From: Bacteroides luhongzhouii | Lineage (GTDB): Bacteria > Bacteroidota > Bacteroidia > Bacteroidales > Bacteroidaceae | NCBI RefSeq assembly: GCF_009193295.2 | Contig: NZ_CP059973.1 | Location: 5,022,001-5,086,000 of the forward strand | Direction of reading: 5' to 3' | Length of the DNA stretch: 64,000 bases | Part shown: one piece after another, positions 1-8,526 of the stretch | Position numbering within the stretch: the stretch's first letter is position 1 | Layout of the letters: every line of letters begins with the position of its first letter | Made by a program: the position numbers and the translations under genes | The notes under the pieces: generated by a model | Database searches by the model: none | Seen by the model: only the letters and a program-made list of their open reading frames with translations | What the model was told of the DNA's origin: nothing

Positions 1-12
1 ATATATAACATA

Positions 13-39
13 AAAAAAGGCTATCTATCCCAGACAGCC
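13..39 (-). terminator. intrinsic terminator (minus strand)
   Basis: Read on the minus strand, GGCTGTCT and AGATAGCC form an 8-bp stem with one mismatch and a 5-nt loop, followed directly by seven T. This is a standard intrinsic terminator shape. It lies only about 45 nt downstream of the minus-strand promoter at 83-113. Confidence 0.6.
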
Positions 40-82
40 AATCTTTGTTAACCTTAAATCTAATACTATGAAAAACACAGTA

Positions 83-113
83 CAAAGATACGGACTTTTC
101 GGTCATCTCCAAA
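83..113 (-). promoter_or_regulatory. Bacteroides-type promoter (minus strand)
   Basis: On the minus strand TATCTTTG (90-83) fits the -7 consensus TAnnTTTG, and TTTG (113-110) lies 19 nt upstream as a -33 box. Both boxes and the spacing fit the primary Bacteroides sigma factor. The transcript would start near 76 and meet the terminator at 13-39, so it would make a short RNA or a leader for a gene left of the window. Confidence 0.6.
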
Positions 114-309
114 TTTTCGGTTCAATGCAGCGTATCTTATAACATGGTTTAATAGAAACAATCAATCCGTTAACATTTAACATAAATCGATTGGATATTA
201 ACGAAGATCCACCCAATGAAACTAAACAATTTTTCATATCGTTATCTCACCATAGAACAAACCTTTCCTATACCTTGATTGTTTATCATATAAACGAATT
301 TCACACGAT

Positions 310-1335
310 ATGAGCACCAAAGAACAATACTGGAAATATTCCCTCATTGTCATCATCCTATTTATAGGGATCATCATCTTCCGCCAAATCACTCCTTTCA
401 TGGGAGGATTATTGGGAGCACTCACTATCTATATTCTTGTACGTGGACAGATGAATCACCTGGTAGAGAAACGAAAACTAAAACGCAGCATAAGTGCTTT
501 ATTGATTACTGCAGAAACTATTTTTGTCTTCCTTATTCCTTTGGGACTGACCGTTTGGATGGTAGTAAATAAGTTACAGGATATTAATCTGGATCCACAG
601 ACATATATCGCACCGCTCCAACAAGTAGCCGAATTAATCAAGGAGAAAACAGGATACGATGTATTAGGAAAAGACACGCTGGCATTCATTGTCTCCATAC
701 TTCCCCGCATCGGACAGATCATAATGGAAAGCATCAGCAGTCTTGCCATCAACTTATTCGTCATGATCTTTGTGCTTTACTTCATGTTGATCGGAGGAAA
801 AAAGATGGAGGCTTATGTCAATGATATTCTGCCATTTAGCGAAGCCAACACACAAGAAGTCATTCATAAAATCAATATGATTGTCCGCTCCAATGCCATC
901 GGTATTCCTCTGCTGGCTATCATTCAGGGAGGAGTCGCCACGATAGGTTATCTTCTTTTCGGAGCACCCAACATCTTATTATTAGGATTCCTGACCTGCT
1001 TTGCAACCATTATTCCGATGGTGGGCACTGCATTGGTATGGTTTCCCGTAGCCGCTTATCTGGCCATAAGCGGAGACTGGTTCAACGCAATCGGGATTGC
1101 CGCTTACGGAGCCATCGTCGTATCACAGTCAGATAACCTGATCCGGTTTATTCTCCAGAAGAAAATGGCAGATACACATCCGCTTATCACCATTTTCGGG
1201 GTAGTCATCGGTCTGCCGTTATTTGGGTTTATGGGAGTGATCTTCGGTCCGTTGTTGCTTTCATTATTCTTTCTTTTTGTAGATATGTTTAAGAAAGAAT
1301 ATCTGGACTCACGAAATAACCTCCCGTCGAGATAA
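310..1335 (+). CDS. AI-2E family transporter (PerM/YdiK-like permease)
   Basis: Polytopic inner-membrane protein of 341 residues. It has N-terminal hydrophobic helices (about 11-46), another pair near 68-85, and a C-terminal block of helices (about 150-330) with the glycine- and proline-rich segments typical of the AI-2E/UPF0118 family. The length is normal for that family. Members have been linked to autoinducer-2 export, sodium/proton exchange or other efflux; the substrate cannot be read from sequence. The 309 bases before it hold the minus-strand promoter/terminator unit and otherwise AT-rich DNA with no clear promoter for this gene. The next gene starts 57 bp downstream behind its own -7 box, so the two are probably separately transcribed. 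Confidence 0.85.
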   Translation: MSTKEQYWKYSLIVIILFIGIIIFRQITPFMGGLLGALTIYILVRGQMNHLVEKRKLKRSISALLITAETIFVFLIPLGLTVWMVVNKLQDINLDPQTYIAPLQQVAELIKEKTGYDVLGKDTLAFIVSILPRIGQIIMESISSLAINLFVMIFVLYFMLIGGKKMEAYVNDILPFSEANTQEVIHKINMIVRSNAIGIPLLAIIQGGVATIGYLLFGAPNILLLGFLTCFATIIPMVGTALVWFPVAAYLAISGDWFNAIGIAAYGAIVVSQSDNLIRFILQKKMADTHPLITIFGVVIGLPLFGFMGVIFGPLLLSLFFLFVDMFKKEYLDSRNNLPSR

Positions 1336-1356
1336 CAGAACTACCGAAAAAATGTG

Positions 1357-1364
1357 TACTTTTG
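1357..1364 (+). promoter_or_regulatory. -7 promoter box for the glycosyltransferase
   Basis: TACTTTTG fits TAnnTTTG exactly and lies 28 bp before the ATG at 1393. No TTTG -33 box is present at the expected distance. Confidence 0.45.
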
Positions 1365-1392
1365 CCGTTGTAAAAAACGACACTAAAATTTG

Positions 1393-2565
1393 ATGGAAAC
1401 ATTTACATTCAATACTGTCGAACTGATTCTTTTATCAGCGACAGGCATTCTTTTTGTCATTCAGCTCATTTATTATTTTGGCCTGTATAATCGGATACAT
1501 GTCCATAATAAAGCTGTACGCAAAGAAGAGGTACATTTTTCACGAGAACTGCCTCCACTTTCCGTAATTCTCTGCGCACGCAACGAGGCTGAAAACCTGC
1601 GTAAAATCCTACCAGCTATTCTGGAACAGGATTATCCGCAGTTTGAGGTGATTGTCATCAACGATGCTTCCACAGATGAAACCGAGGATATACTGGGAAT
1701 GATGGAAGAAAAATATCCTCATCTTTACCATAGTTTTACCCCTGAAAGCGCACGTTATATCAGTCATAAAAAGCTGGCCTTAACATTAGGCATTAAAGCC
1801 AGTAAACATGATTGGCTGGTATTTACAGAGACAAACTGTATGCCGGCAAGTAACCAGTGGTTAAAGTTAATGGCACGCAATTTCACTCCGCAGACTCAAA
1901 TTGTATTGGGGTATAGCGGTTATGACCGTACAAAAGGATGGCTGCACAAACGTACCGCATTTGATACTTTATTCCAATCTTTGCGTTATCTGGGACTCGC
2001 TTTAGCCGGAAAACCATATATAGGTATCGGACGTAACTTAGCTTACCGGAAAGAGTTGTTTTTCCAACAAAAAGGATTCTCCAAATATCTGAACCTGCAA
2101 CGTGGAGAGGATGATCTATTCATCAACCAGCTGGCAACTCCTTCAAATACCCGCGTTGAAACAGACATCAACGCCACTACACGGATATGTCCTGTGTATC
2201 GCTACAAAGAATGGAAAGAAGAAAAAGTAAGCTATATGGCTACTGCAAGATATTACCAGGGGACGCAACGGTATCTTTTAGGATTTGAGACTTTCTCCCG
2301 TCTGTTATTCTACGCTGCTTGTATAGCAGGCATCACATTGGGAGTTCTCAACTTACACTGGTTGGCCGCAGGCATTGCACTATTAATTTGGTTGCTACGC
2401 TTCATCCTACAAGCTGTCATCATCAATCAAACAGCTAAAGAAATGGGAGGAGACCGGAAATACTATTTCTCATTACCGGTATTCGACCTTCTCCAACCGA
2501 TACAATCACTGAATTTCAAGATCTGCCGTTTCTTTCGAGGAAAAGGAGATTTCATGAGAAGATAA
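1393..2565 (+). CDS. membrane-anchored family 2 glycosyltransferase
   Basis: GT2-type (GT-A fold) transferase of 390 residues. There is one N-terminal transmembrane segment (about 8-28). A catalytic domain opens with LPPLSVILCARNEAENL and continues with VIVINDASTDET, the usual nucleotide-sugar binding start. A C-terminal hydrophobic pair (about 305-345) follows. An RGEDDLF segment resembles the ED motif that carries the catalytic base in processive GT2 enzymes. The ATG at 1393 is preferred over the TTG at 1390 one codon earlier. Its stop is only 2 bp from the stop of the convergent GNAT gene, so the two transcripts must overlap at their 3' ends. Donor and acceptor are unknown; a cell-envelope glycan or lipid is likely. 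Confidence 0.85.
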   Translation: METFTFNTVELILLSATGILFVIQLIYYFGLYNRIHVHNKAVRKEEVHFSRELPPLSVILCARNEAENLRKILPAILEQDYPQFEVIVINDASTDETEDILGMMEEKYPHLYHSFTPESARYISHKKLALTLGIKASKHDWLVFTETNCMPASNQWLKLMARNFTPQTQIVLGYSGYDRTKGWLHKRTAFDTLFQSLRYLGLALAGKPYIGIGRNLAYRKELFFQQKGFSKYLNLQRGEDDLFINQLATPSNTRVETDINATTRICPVYRYKEWKEEKVSYMATARYYQGTQRYLLGFETFSRLLFYAACIAGITLGVLNLHWLAAGIALLIWLLRFILQAVIINQTAKEMGGDRKYYFSLPVFDLLQPIQSLNFKICRFFRGKGDFMRR

Positions 2566-2567
2566 AT

Positions 2568-3026
2568 TTATTGAATCAATCGTTGCATGTAAATAGCATC
2601 CGAACCATCATGATAATAGCATGGCTTTATTCCTACCGGAATAAAGCCATTTTTCATATATAGCGCAATAGCGGCAGTGTTCGTAACCTTCACTTCCAAA
2701 GTAATTTTGGCAGCCTTACATTCACCAGCTGTCCGAATCGTTTGGTCCATCAATGCCTGTCCCAATCCTTTCCCTCTGAAATCCGGATGGACAGCTATCG
2801 AATATATCCTTAAATAACGAGTTCCCCTATGGAATAACAAGGAGACATAAGCGATCACCCTATCCCCTTCCATCATCACATAGAAAGTTCCTTTCGAGCG
2901 GCTTATCAGATAAGCAAACTGATCTTTCGAAAAGCTATCTTCCCGAAAACATTCCCATTCTATTTCCAAAATAGCAGGAATATCACTTTGCTGTGCTTTA
3001 CGAACAAATAGACCCGGCTCCATCAT
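2568..3026 (-). CDS. RimI-like GNAT N-acetyltransferase
   Basis: GNAT acetyltransferase of about 152 residues. The acetyl-CoA binding region HPDFRGKGLGQALM (the R/Q-x-x-G-x-G/A signature) and the C-terminal LEVKVTNTAAIALYMKNGF segment are typical of RimI-type enzymes. The ATG at 3026 shares its A with the TGA stop of the upstream gene (TGATG), which implies translational coupling and favours this start over the TTG at 3029. The tight coupling with an ATP-grasp ligase suggests that the two act on the same peptide or amino-acid product. The substrate is unknown. Confidence 0.8.
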   Translation of the reverse strand: MMEPGLFVRKAQQSDIPAILEIEWECFREDSFSKDQFAYLISRSKGTFYVMMEGDRVIAYVSLLFHRGTRYLRIYSIAVHPDFRGKGLGQALMDQTIRTAGECKAAKITLEVKVTNTAAIALYMKNGFIPVGIKPCYYHDGSDAIYMQRLIQ

Positions 3027-4492
3027 CAATAATGTTTCGCCTCCAACACCTGTTCAAAGTGATTCAGTAACCGGTAATACATTTCATCACCGATGATAGC
3101 ATCCTCCAACCCGTGATCGATACTCGGATTATCATTAATCTCAATAACATATGCTTTATCATCTACCATTTTCAGGTCGACTCCATACAATCCCTTTCCG
3201 ATCAGATTCGCAGCTTTAACGGCTGTATCCAACACCACACGAGGCACCTGATAAATAGGAATCGTATCCACCAGTCCGCAACGACTTCTGCCCGAATCAT
3301 AGTGGCAGTAAATTTGCCAATGTCCTTTTGCCATATAATATTTGCAGGCATATAGCGGCACCCCATTCAACAAGCCGACACGCCAGTCAAACTCCGTAGG
3401 AGTAAATGCCTGCGCCAATAAGATAGCCGACTTCTCAAACAGCATCTTCAGACTTGCTTGCAGTTCCTCCTCATTCGAAACTTTTTTCATACCAATAGAA
3501 TAAGACCCATCCGGTATCTTCAGAATAAAAGGAGCCCCCACCTGTTCGCTGATCTGCTCAAATGAATGATCGTTTGACTGAAAAATCAGCGTTGACTTTG
3601 GAGCAGAAATCTTTTCCTTCTCAAAAAGTTCTTTCAGGTACACCTTATTCGTACACCGGATAATAGAAAGCGGATCGTCAATAACGGCCATTCCGTTTTG
3701 TGCAGCCAATTGCGACAAATGGAATGTATAATGATTCAATGATGTCGTTGTACGAATGAACAAGGCATCAAATTCAAGCAAACGAATGGCATCATCTTCC
3801 GTAATCATTTCCACATGAATATTCATCTTCTTGGCAACTTCGACCAATTTATGCAAAGCTCCTTTGTTGCTGGGTGGAAACTTTTCCTGCGGATCAACCA
3901 ATACAGCCAAACTATAACGGGAAGCTTTTGCCGACTTAGGCGCACGCCATATTTTCTTGTTAAAGTTATCCAATGTATTGGCAAAGAAATCCTGCTCTTC
4001 ATCATTGAGCCGATTCAAAGGAAGAAAATGAATACTTTCGATCTGATTTCTAGGATGAGTATTCAAAGCCACCCTCAACAATGGACAAGGGTAATTCTCA
4101 AAAATAAACCGGGCAACCCGTTCCAAACCTTTCTCTCTACATTTACCGAAATAGATGTTCAGATACCAAATGTCGTCTTTGACATTATTCTTCTGTATCC
4201 ACTGGTAACAAAGGGCTTGCAGACTGCGCTCCATCCGCACCCCCGTTCCGGCCTCCATTTTGTTGATGATATCAACATCCGGAATGACTTTCTGTCCTCT
4301 CGTTTGGGCTAGCAGCGAACAGTAATACCCTTCAGAGTTATAACTGTAATCATTGCTAAGATTAATAACTAACTTCCGGTCTTTCTCCACCGGCTTGTTT
4401 TTCAGATAGTCGGAAACAGTCAGGACACTACTTGTCTCATAATACGGTTTCCAGTCATCCAGATTATCCAACAGAATTAACACATTATTCAT
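3026..4492 (-). CDS. RimK-like ATP-grasp ligase with N-terminal RimK-associated domain
   Basis: Protein of 488 residues. The N-terminal part (about 1-180) resembles the domain that precedes ATP-grasp in the larger RimK family proteins. The C-terminal half (about 270-480) is an ATP-grasp fold: FILKIPDGSYSIGMKKV is the nucleotide-binding lysine/glycine loop and VIEINDNPSIDHG is the metal-binding E-x-N segment. RimK relatives join amino acids to a carboxylate through an acyl phosphate. Here the ligase is translationally coupled to a GNAT acetyltransferase, a pairing also seen as fused proteins elsewhere. An acetylated or peptide-like small molecule, or a modified protein tail, is a reasonable guess. 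The product is not established. Confidence 0.8.
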   Translation of the reverse strand: MNNVLILLDNLDDWKPYYETSSVLTVSDYLKNKPVEKDRKLVINLSNDYSYNSEGYYCSLLAQTRGQKVIPDVDIINKMEAGTGVRMERSLQALCYQWIQKNNVKDDIWYLNIYFGKCREKGLERVARFIFENYPCPLLRVALNTHPRNQIESIHFLPLNRLNDEEQDFFANTLDNFNKKIWRAPKSAKASRYSLAVLVDPQEKFPPSNKGALHKLVEVAKKMNIHVEMITEDDAIRLLEFDALFIRTTTSLNHYTFHLSQLAAQNGMAVIDDPLSIIRCTNKVYLKELFEKEKISAPKSTLIFQSNDHSFEQISEQVGAPFILKIPDGSYSIGMKKVSNEEELQASLKMLFEKSAILLAQAFTPTEFDWRVGLLNGVPLYACKYYMAKGHWQIYCHYDSGRSRCGLVDTIPIYQVPRVVLDTAVKAANLIGKGLYGVDLKMVDDKAYVIEINDNPSIDHGLEDAIIGDEMYYRLLNHFEQVLEAKHY

Positions 4493-4539
4493 AATGGTTA
4501 AAAATTAAACCTATAAGAGGATATTAAGTAAATTGGGCG

Positions 4540-4547
4540 CAAATATA
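4540..4547 (-). promoter_or_regulatory. -7 box for the ATP-grasp/GNAT pair
   Basis: TATATTTG on the minus strand fits TAnnTTTG, 47 bp upstream of the ATG at 4492. No -33 TTTG is evident. Confidence 0.4.
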
Positions 4548-4622
4548 GACATATTATTCACTCCACATCACGCAATGGACCAAATTATTTTTGCAGTAAA
4601 AATCAGATAGAAAAAAAGAGGA

Positions 4623-5867
4623 TTATTCGTATCTCATGGAGCTTGCCGGATTGATCTTAGTGATCAGAAATGAAGGACCAATCAGCATTAATACAGATGC
4701 AAACAAAGTGCCGAGATTAATCAAACCGAAAAGTAATACATTAAAGGAAACCGGAACAGTATCCACATAGTAAGTCTCCGGATCAAGTTTAAACAGTCCG
4801 AACTGTGACTGAAGAATGCAGAAAGCCAAACCAATGACATTGCCCCAAATCATGCCTTTACCAATCAAAAAGACTGCAAACCAAAGAAAGGTTCTACGAA
4901 TCGTGAAATTGTTGGCTCCCAATGCTTTTAAAATCCCAATCATATTGGTACGTTCGATGATGATTATCAACAGACCGGAAATCATAGTAAAACCAGCCAC
5001 CCCTATCATCAGAAACAGGATGACCCATACATTCAAATCCAATAAGTCGAGCCAGGCAAAGATTTGAGGATTCAGTTGTTCGATATTACGCACATAATAC
5101 ACGCCTCCCAGGTCATCTTGCCTGTTATCAATGTCAGTTGCGATCCCATAGGTTATATCTTCCAGTTGATCATAATCTTTCACCTGTAATTCCACACCGG
5201 TCACCTGTTCCGGTTGCCAACCATTCAAGCGATTCACCAGATTAAGATCCGTCAGTAAAAAGAGGTTGTCGTATTCGGAGAAGTTCGTCTGATAAATTCC
5301 GGCAATCGTCAGACGACGAGCACGAATATCATCCTGTATATAATAGGTATATATCTTATCCCCCAGTTTCAACTTCATTTTAGTTGCCAACGCTTTCGAG
5401 ATAAGCACTTGATTGGTAGAAACAGAATCACTGAAAACAGGAATCTCCCCTTCCACCAAATACTCTTTTATAAAACGGGGGTCAAATTCCGGACCTACAC
5501 CTTTCAACACCATTCCCTGAAAAGCGTCATCGGTCTTAATCATACCCATTTTGGTAGAGAAACGCTGCACATGACTTATCTCCGGATAATCAGCAAGAGC
5601 AGTCATCATACTGTCTCCTACCACAATCGGATGGGTTTCGTAAGAACTGACCGCATCCAGATTAGTTATCTGGATATGCGACCCGAACCCTATAACTTTA
5701 TTTCTCACCTCACTTTTAAATCCGATTACTACCGCCACCGCAATAATCATCACAGCCAGCCCAATAGCAATACCCGCCATGGCAATGAGGACCGCAGGAC
5801 GTGACACCTGCTTTCCGCCATCGCTTTCACGATAGATACGCCGGGCTATGAAAAGTGATAGAGACAT
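4623..5867 (-). CDS. FtsX/LolC-E-like ABC transporter permease
   Basis: Permease of 414 residues with the MacB/FtsX architecture: an N-terminal membrane helix (about 28-50, rich in Ala, Ile and Gly), a large periplasmic domain (about 55-270), and three C-terminal helices (about 280-400). The start SLSLFIARRIY matches the opening of LolC/LolE-type lipoprotein-release permeases. An upstream ATG at 5927 would run into the neighbouring gene, so the ATG at 5867 is chosen, 4 bp after the stop of the aminotransferase gene. No ATPase subunit is adjacent; in Bacteroides the LolD-like partner is usually encoded elsewhere. Likely role: release of lipoproteins from the inner membrane. Confidence 0.8.
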   Translation of the reverse strand: MSLSLFIARRIYRESDGGKQVSRPAVLIAMAGIAIGLAVMIIAVAVVIGFKSEVRNKVIGFGSHIQITNLDAVSSYETHPIVVGDSMMTALADYPEISHVQRFSTKMGMIKTDDAFQGMVLKGVGPEFDPRFIKEYLVEGEIPVFSDSVSTNQVLISKALATKMKLKLGDKIYTYYIQDDIRARRLTIAGIYQTNFSEYDNLFLLTDLNLVNRLNGWQPEQVTGVELQVKDYDQLEDITYGIATDIDNRQDDLGGVYYVRNIEQLNPQIFAWLDLLDLNVWVILFLMIGVAGFTMISGLLIIIIERTNMIGILKALGANNFTIRRTFLWFAVFLIGKGMIWGNVIGLAFCILQSQFGLFKLDPETYYVDTVPVSFNVLLFGLINLGTLFASVLMLIGPSFLITKINPASSMRYE

Positions 5868-5871
5868 TTGA

Positions 5872-7071
5872 TTATTCTGTTCTTCCCGGATATGCTTCCA
5901 AAGCCTTCTGCAAGACAAAAAGCGCACGGGTCAAATCTTCTTTCTTCAATACGTACGCAATACGAACCTGATTGATGCCGGAACCCGGAGTGGTATAGAA
6001 ACCGGATGCCGGAGCCATGAATACCGTCTGACCTTCATATTCAAAATCAGAAAGACACCATGCACAGAACTTATCGGAATCATCAACAGGAAGTTTCGCT
6101 ACTGTATAGAAAGCTCCCATCGGAATAGGTGAATAAACACCGGGAATACGGTTTAAACCGTCAATCAGGCATTTACGACGCTCAACGTATTCATCATACG
6201 TCTCACGATAATATTCTTCCGGAGCATCTAAAGAAGCCTCTGCGGCAATCTGTCCAATCAATGGAGGACTTAGGCGTGCCTGGCAGAATTTCATGACAGC
6301 ATCACGTATTTCTTTGTTTTTGGTAATCAACGCACCGATGCGGATACCACATTCTGAATAACGTTTGGATACGGAGTCAATCAGTACGACATTATTCTCA
6401 ATTCCTTCCAGATGGCAGGCAGAGATATAAGGAGATCCCGTATATATAAACTCACGATATACTTCATCGGAAAAAAGAAACAAATCGTACTTCTTCACCA
6501 AGTCACGAATCTGATTCATTTCACGACGAGTATACAAATAACCGGTCGGATTATTCGGATTACAAATCAGGATTGCTTTGGTACGTTCATTAATCAGTTC
6601 TTCAAACTTTTCTACTTTCGGAAGGGAAAAGCCTTCTTCAATGGTCGTAGCAATAGTGCGAATCTTTGCTCCGGCAGAGATGGCAAATGCCATATAGTTA
6701 GCGTATGCAGGTTCCGGAACGATGATTTCATCTCCCGGATTCAGACAAGAAAGAAAGGAAAAAAGTACGGCTTCCGAACCTCCCGATGTAATGATTATAT
6801 CATCTGCAGTCAGATTGATATTAAACTTTGCATAATATCCCACTAATTTCTCGCGATAGCTACGATAACCGGCACTGGGACTATATTCCAGCACTTTACG
6901 ATCAATATTGCGTATCGCGTCAATCGCGGCCTGAGGAGTGGGCAGATCAGGCTGTCCGATGTTCAGGTGAAACACATGGACTCCACGTTGCTTGGCAGCA
7001 TCTGCCAAAGGAGCCAGCTTTCTGATAGGAGATGCAGGCATCTCGTTTCCGCGAATGGATATGGTTGGCAT
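5872..7071 (-). CDS. PLP-dependent class I/II aminotransferase (AspC family)
   Basis: Aminotransferase of 399 residues with fold-type I signatures. These are the ICNPNNPTGYLY segment (Asn of the NPTG motif), FSDEVYREF (Asp bonding the pyridine nitrogen) and DSVSKRYSECGIRIG, which carries the Schiff-base lysine and the following conserved Arg. The family moves amino groups between aspartate, aromatic or branched amino acids and 2-oxoglutarate; exact specificity cannot be assigned. It lies 4 bp upstream of the permease gene and is likely co-transcribed with it, although no functional link is obvious. Confidence 0.85.
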   Translation of the reverse strand: MPTISIRGNEMPASPIRKLAPLADAAKQRGVHVFHLNIGQPDLPTPQAAIDAIRNIDRKVLEYSPSAGYRSYREKLVGYYAKFNINLTADDIIITSGGSEAVLFSFLSCLNPGDEIIVPEPAYANYMAFAISAGAKIRTIATTIEEGFSLPKVEKFEELINERTKAILICNPNNPTGYLYTRREMNQIRDLVKKYDLFLFSDEVYREFIYTGSPYISACHLEGIENNVVLIDSVSKRYSECGIRIGALITKNKEIRDAVMKFCQARLSPPLIGQIAAEASLDAPEEYYRETYDEYVERRKCLIDGLNRIPGVYSPIPMGAFYTVAKLPVDDSDKFCAWCLSDFEYEGQTVFMAPASGFYTTPGSGINQVRIAYVLKKEDLTRALFVLQKALEAYPGRTE

Positions 7072-7122
7072 AATTTTAACTACAAATTACTAATTACTAT
7101 TTACTTTTTCTACTTGGAGCTG

Positions 7123-7130
7123 CAAATGTA
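7123..7130 (-). promoter_or_regulatory. -7 box for the aminotransferase-permease operon
   Basis: TACATTTG on the minus strand fits TAnnTTTG, 51 bp before the ATG at 7071. The -33 box is not recognisable. Confidence 0.4.
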
Positions 7131-7214
7131 CGCAATAATTTGAATACAGAGACATAAAAACTTTAAAAACCTTAGCAAGGTTAAAATCGTTATGGTAATT
7201 TGAAAAGAAAGCTA

Positions 7215-7222
7215 TACATTTG
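7215..7222 (+). promoter_or_regulatory. -7 box for the isomerase-like gene
   Basis: TACATTTG fits TAnnTTTG and lies 29 bp before the ATG at 7252. Confidence 0.45.
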
Positions 7223-7251
7223 TCATATAGAAAACTTAAAACAATATCATA

Positions 7252-8487
7252 ATGACCATACACCTTATCTCATTCGCCTCAATCCTTCACAAACAATCCT
7301 CGCTAAGAGGCTCGCACGAAGCTATTTTAAGCGAGATTGAAAAATATTATACTGTAAAGCTGGTCGACTATCAAGATATGGACAAGCTTAATAGTGATGA
7401 TTTCAAAATCATTTTCATCGCTACCGGCGGGGTGGAAAGACTGGTCATACAGCATTTCGAAAACCTTCCCCGCCCTGCCATTTTACTGGCGGACGGCATG
7501 CAGAACTCCCTTGCAGCTGCATTGGAAATCTCTACCTGGCTGCGGGGACGTGGAATGAAAAGTGAGATTCTACATGGTGAACTACCAGCCATTATCCTGC
7601 GTATCCATACACTTTATAATAATTTCCGGGCACAACGTTCCTTATTCGGCAAACGTATCGGAGTCATCGGAAGTCCTTCTTCTTGGTTAGTGGCCAGTAA
7701 CGTGGACTACTTGCTGGCTAAGCGCCGTTGGGGAATTGAATATGTAGATATTCCATTGGAACGGATTTATGATCATTTTCAACAAATCACAGATGACCAG
7801 GTAGGAGCGTCATGCGCGGCTGTTGCTTCTCAAGCTCTTGCCTGTCGCGAAGGGACTCCCGAAGATTTAATCAAATCAATGCGACTATACCGGGCTATAA
7901 AAAAGGTATGTCAGGAAGAAAATCTGGAAGCACTGACATTAAGCTGTTTTAAACTGATTGAACAAATCGACACTACCGGATGCGTGGCATTATCTTTATT
8001 GAATGATGACGGGATAATAGCAGGTTGTGAAGGAGATCTCCAGTCTGTATTTACGCTATTAGCAGTTAAAGCACTTACGGGTAAAGACGGATTTATGGCA
8101 AATCCTTCCATGATCAATACCCGTACCAATGAACTGATATTGGCACATTGCACCGTAGGACTCAAACAAACGGAAAGATATATTATCCGAAATCATTTTG
8201 AAACAGAAAAAGGAATTGCCATACAAGGGTTACTTCCGACGGGAGATGTAACGATCATAAAATGTGGCGGTGAATGTTTGGATGAATATTACTTATCTAC
8301 AGGAACATTAACTGAAAATACCAATTATATTAATATGTGCCGTACACAAATACGCATCCGTATGAATACTCCAACAGAGTATTTCCTGAAAAATCCGTTG
8401 GGAAATCATCATATTATGGTTCATGGAAATTATGAAGATACGTTGAATGAGTTTTTCCAGGCGAATGCTTGTAAGAGAACGGAATAA
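7252..8487 (+). CDS. L-fucose/L-arabinose isomerase-like protein of unknown substrate
   Basis: Cytosolic protein of 411 residues resembling the FucI/AraA superfamily (fucose isomerase and related proteins), shorter than true FucI (about 590). The N-terminal half has Rossmann-like segments (IIFIATGGVERL, KRIGVIGSPSSWLVAS). The C-terminal half carries GCEGDLQS, which resembles the metal-binding acidic segment of these isomerases, and LAHCTVG, with a candidate metal-binding His. The gene is alone, with an upstream -7 box and no sugar kinase, aldolase or transporter beside it, unlike a catabolic operon. It may be a ketose/aldose isomerase for an unknown sugar or a repurposed fold. Confidence 0.65.
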   Translation: MTIHLISFASILHKQSSLRGSHEAILSEIEKYYTVKLVDYQDMDKLNSDDFKIIFIATGGVERLVIQHFENLPRPAILLADGMQNSLAAALEISTWLRGRGMKSEILHGELPAIILRIHTLYNNFRAQRSLFGKRIGVIGSPSSWLVASNVDYLLAKRRWGIEYVDIPLERIYDHFQQITDDQVGASCAAVASQALACREGTPEDLIKSMRLYRAIKKVCQEENLEALTLSCFKLIEQIDTTGCVALSLLNDDGIIAGCEGDLQSVFTLLAVKALTGKDGFMANPSMINTRTNELILAHCTVGLKQTERYIIRNHFETEKGIAIQGLLPTGDVTIIKCGGECLDEYYLSTGTLTENTNYINMCRTQIRIRMNTPTEYFLKNPLGNHHIMVHGNYEDTLNEFFQANACKRTE

Positions 8488-8526
8488 AGGTCTCTATCAA
8501 AAACAAAAGCTGTTTAATCTGAGATA

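Noticed and set aside
3815..4312. 165-residue frame opposite the ATP-grasp gene
   Set aside because: It is antisense to conserved coding sequence, without promoter or family similarity.
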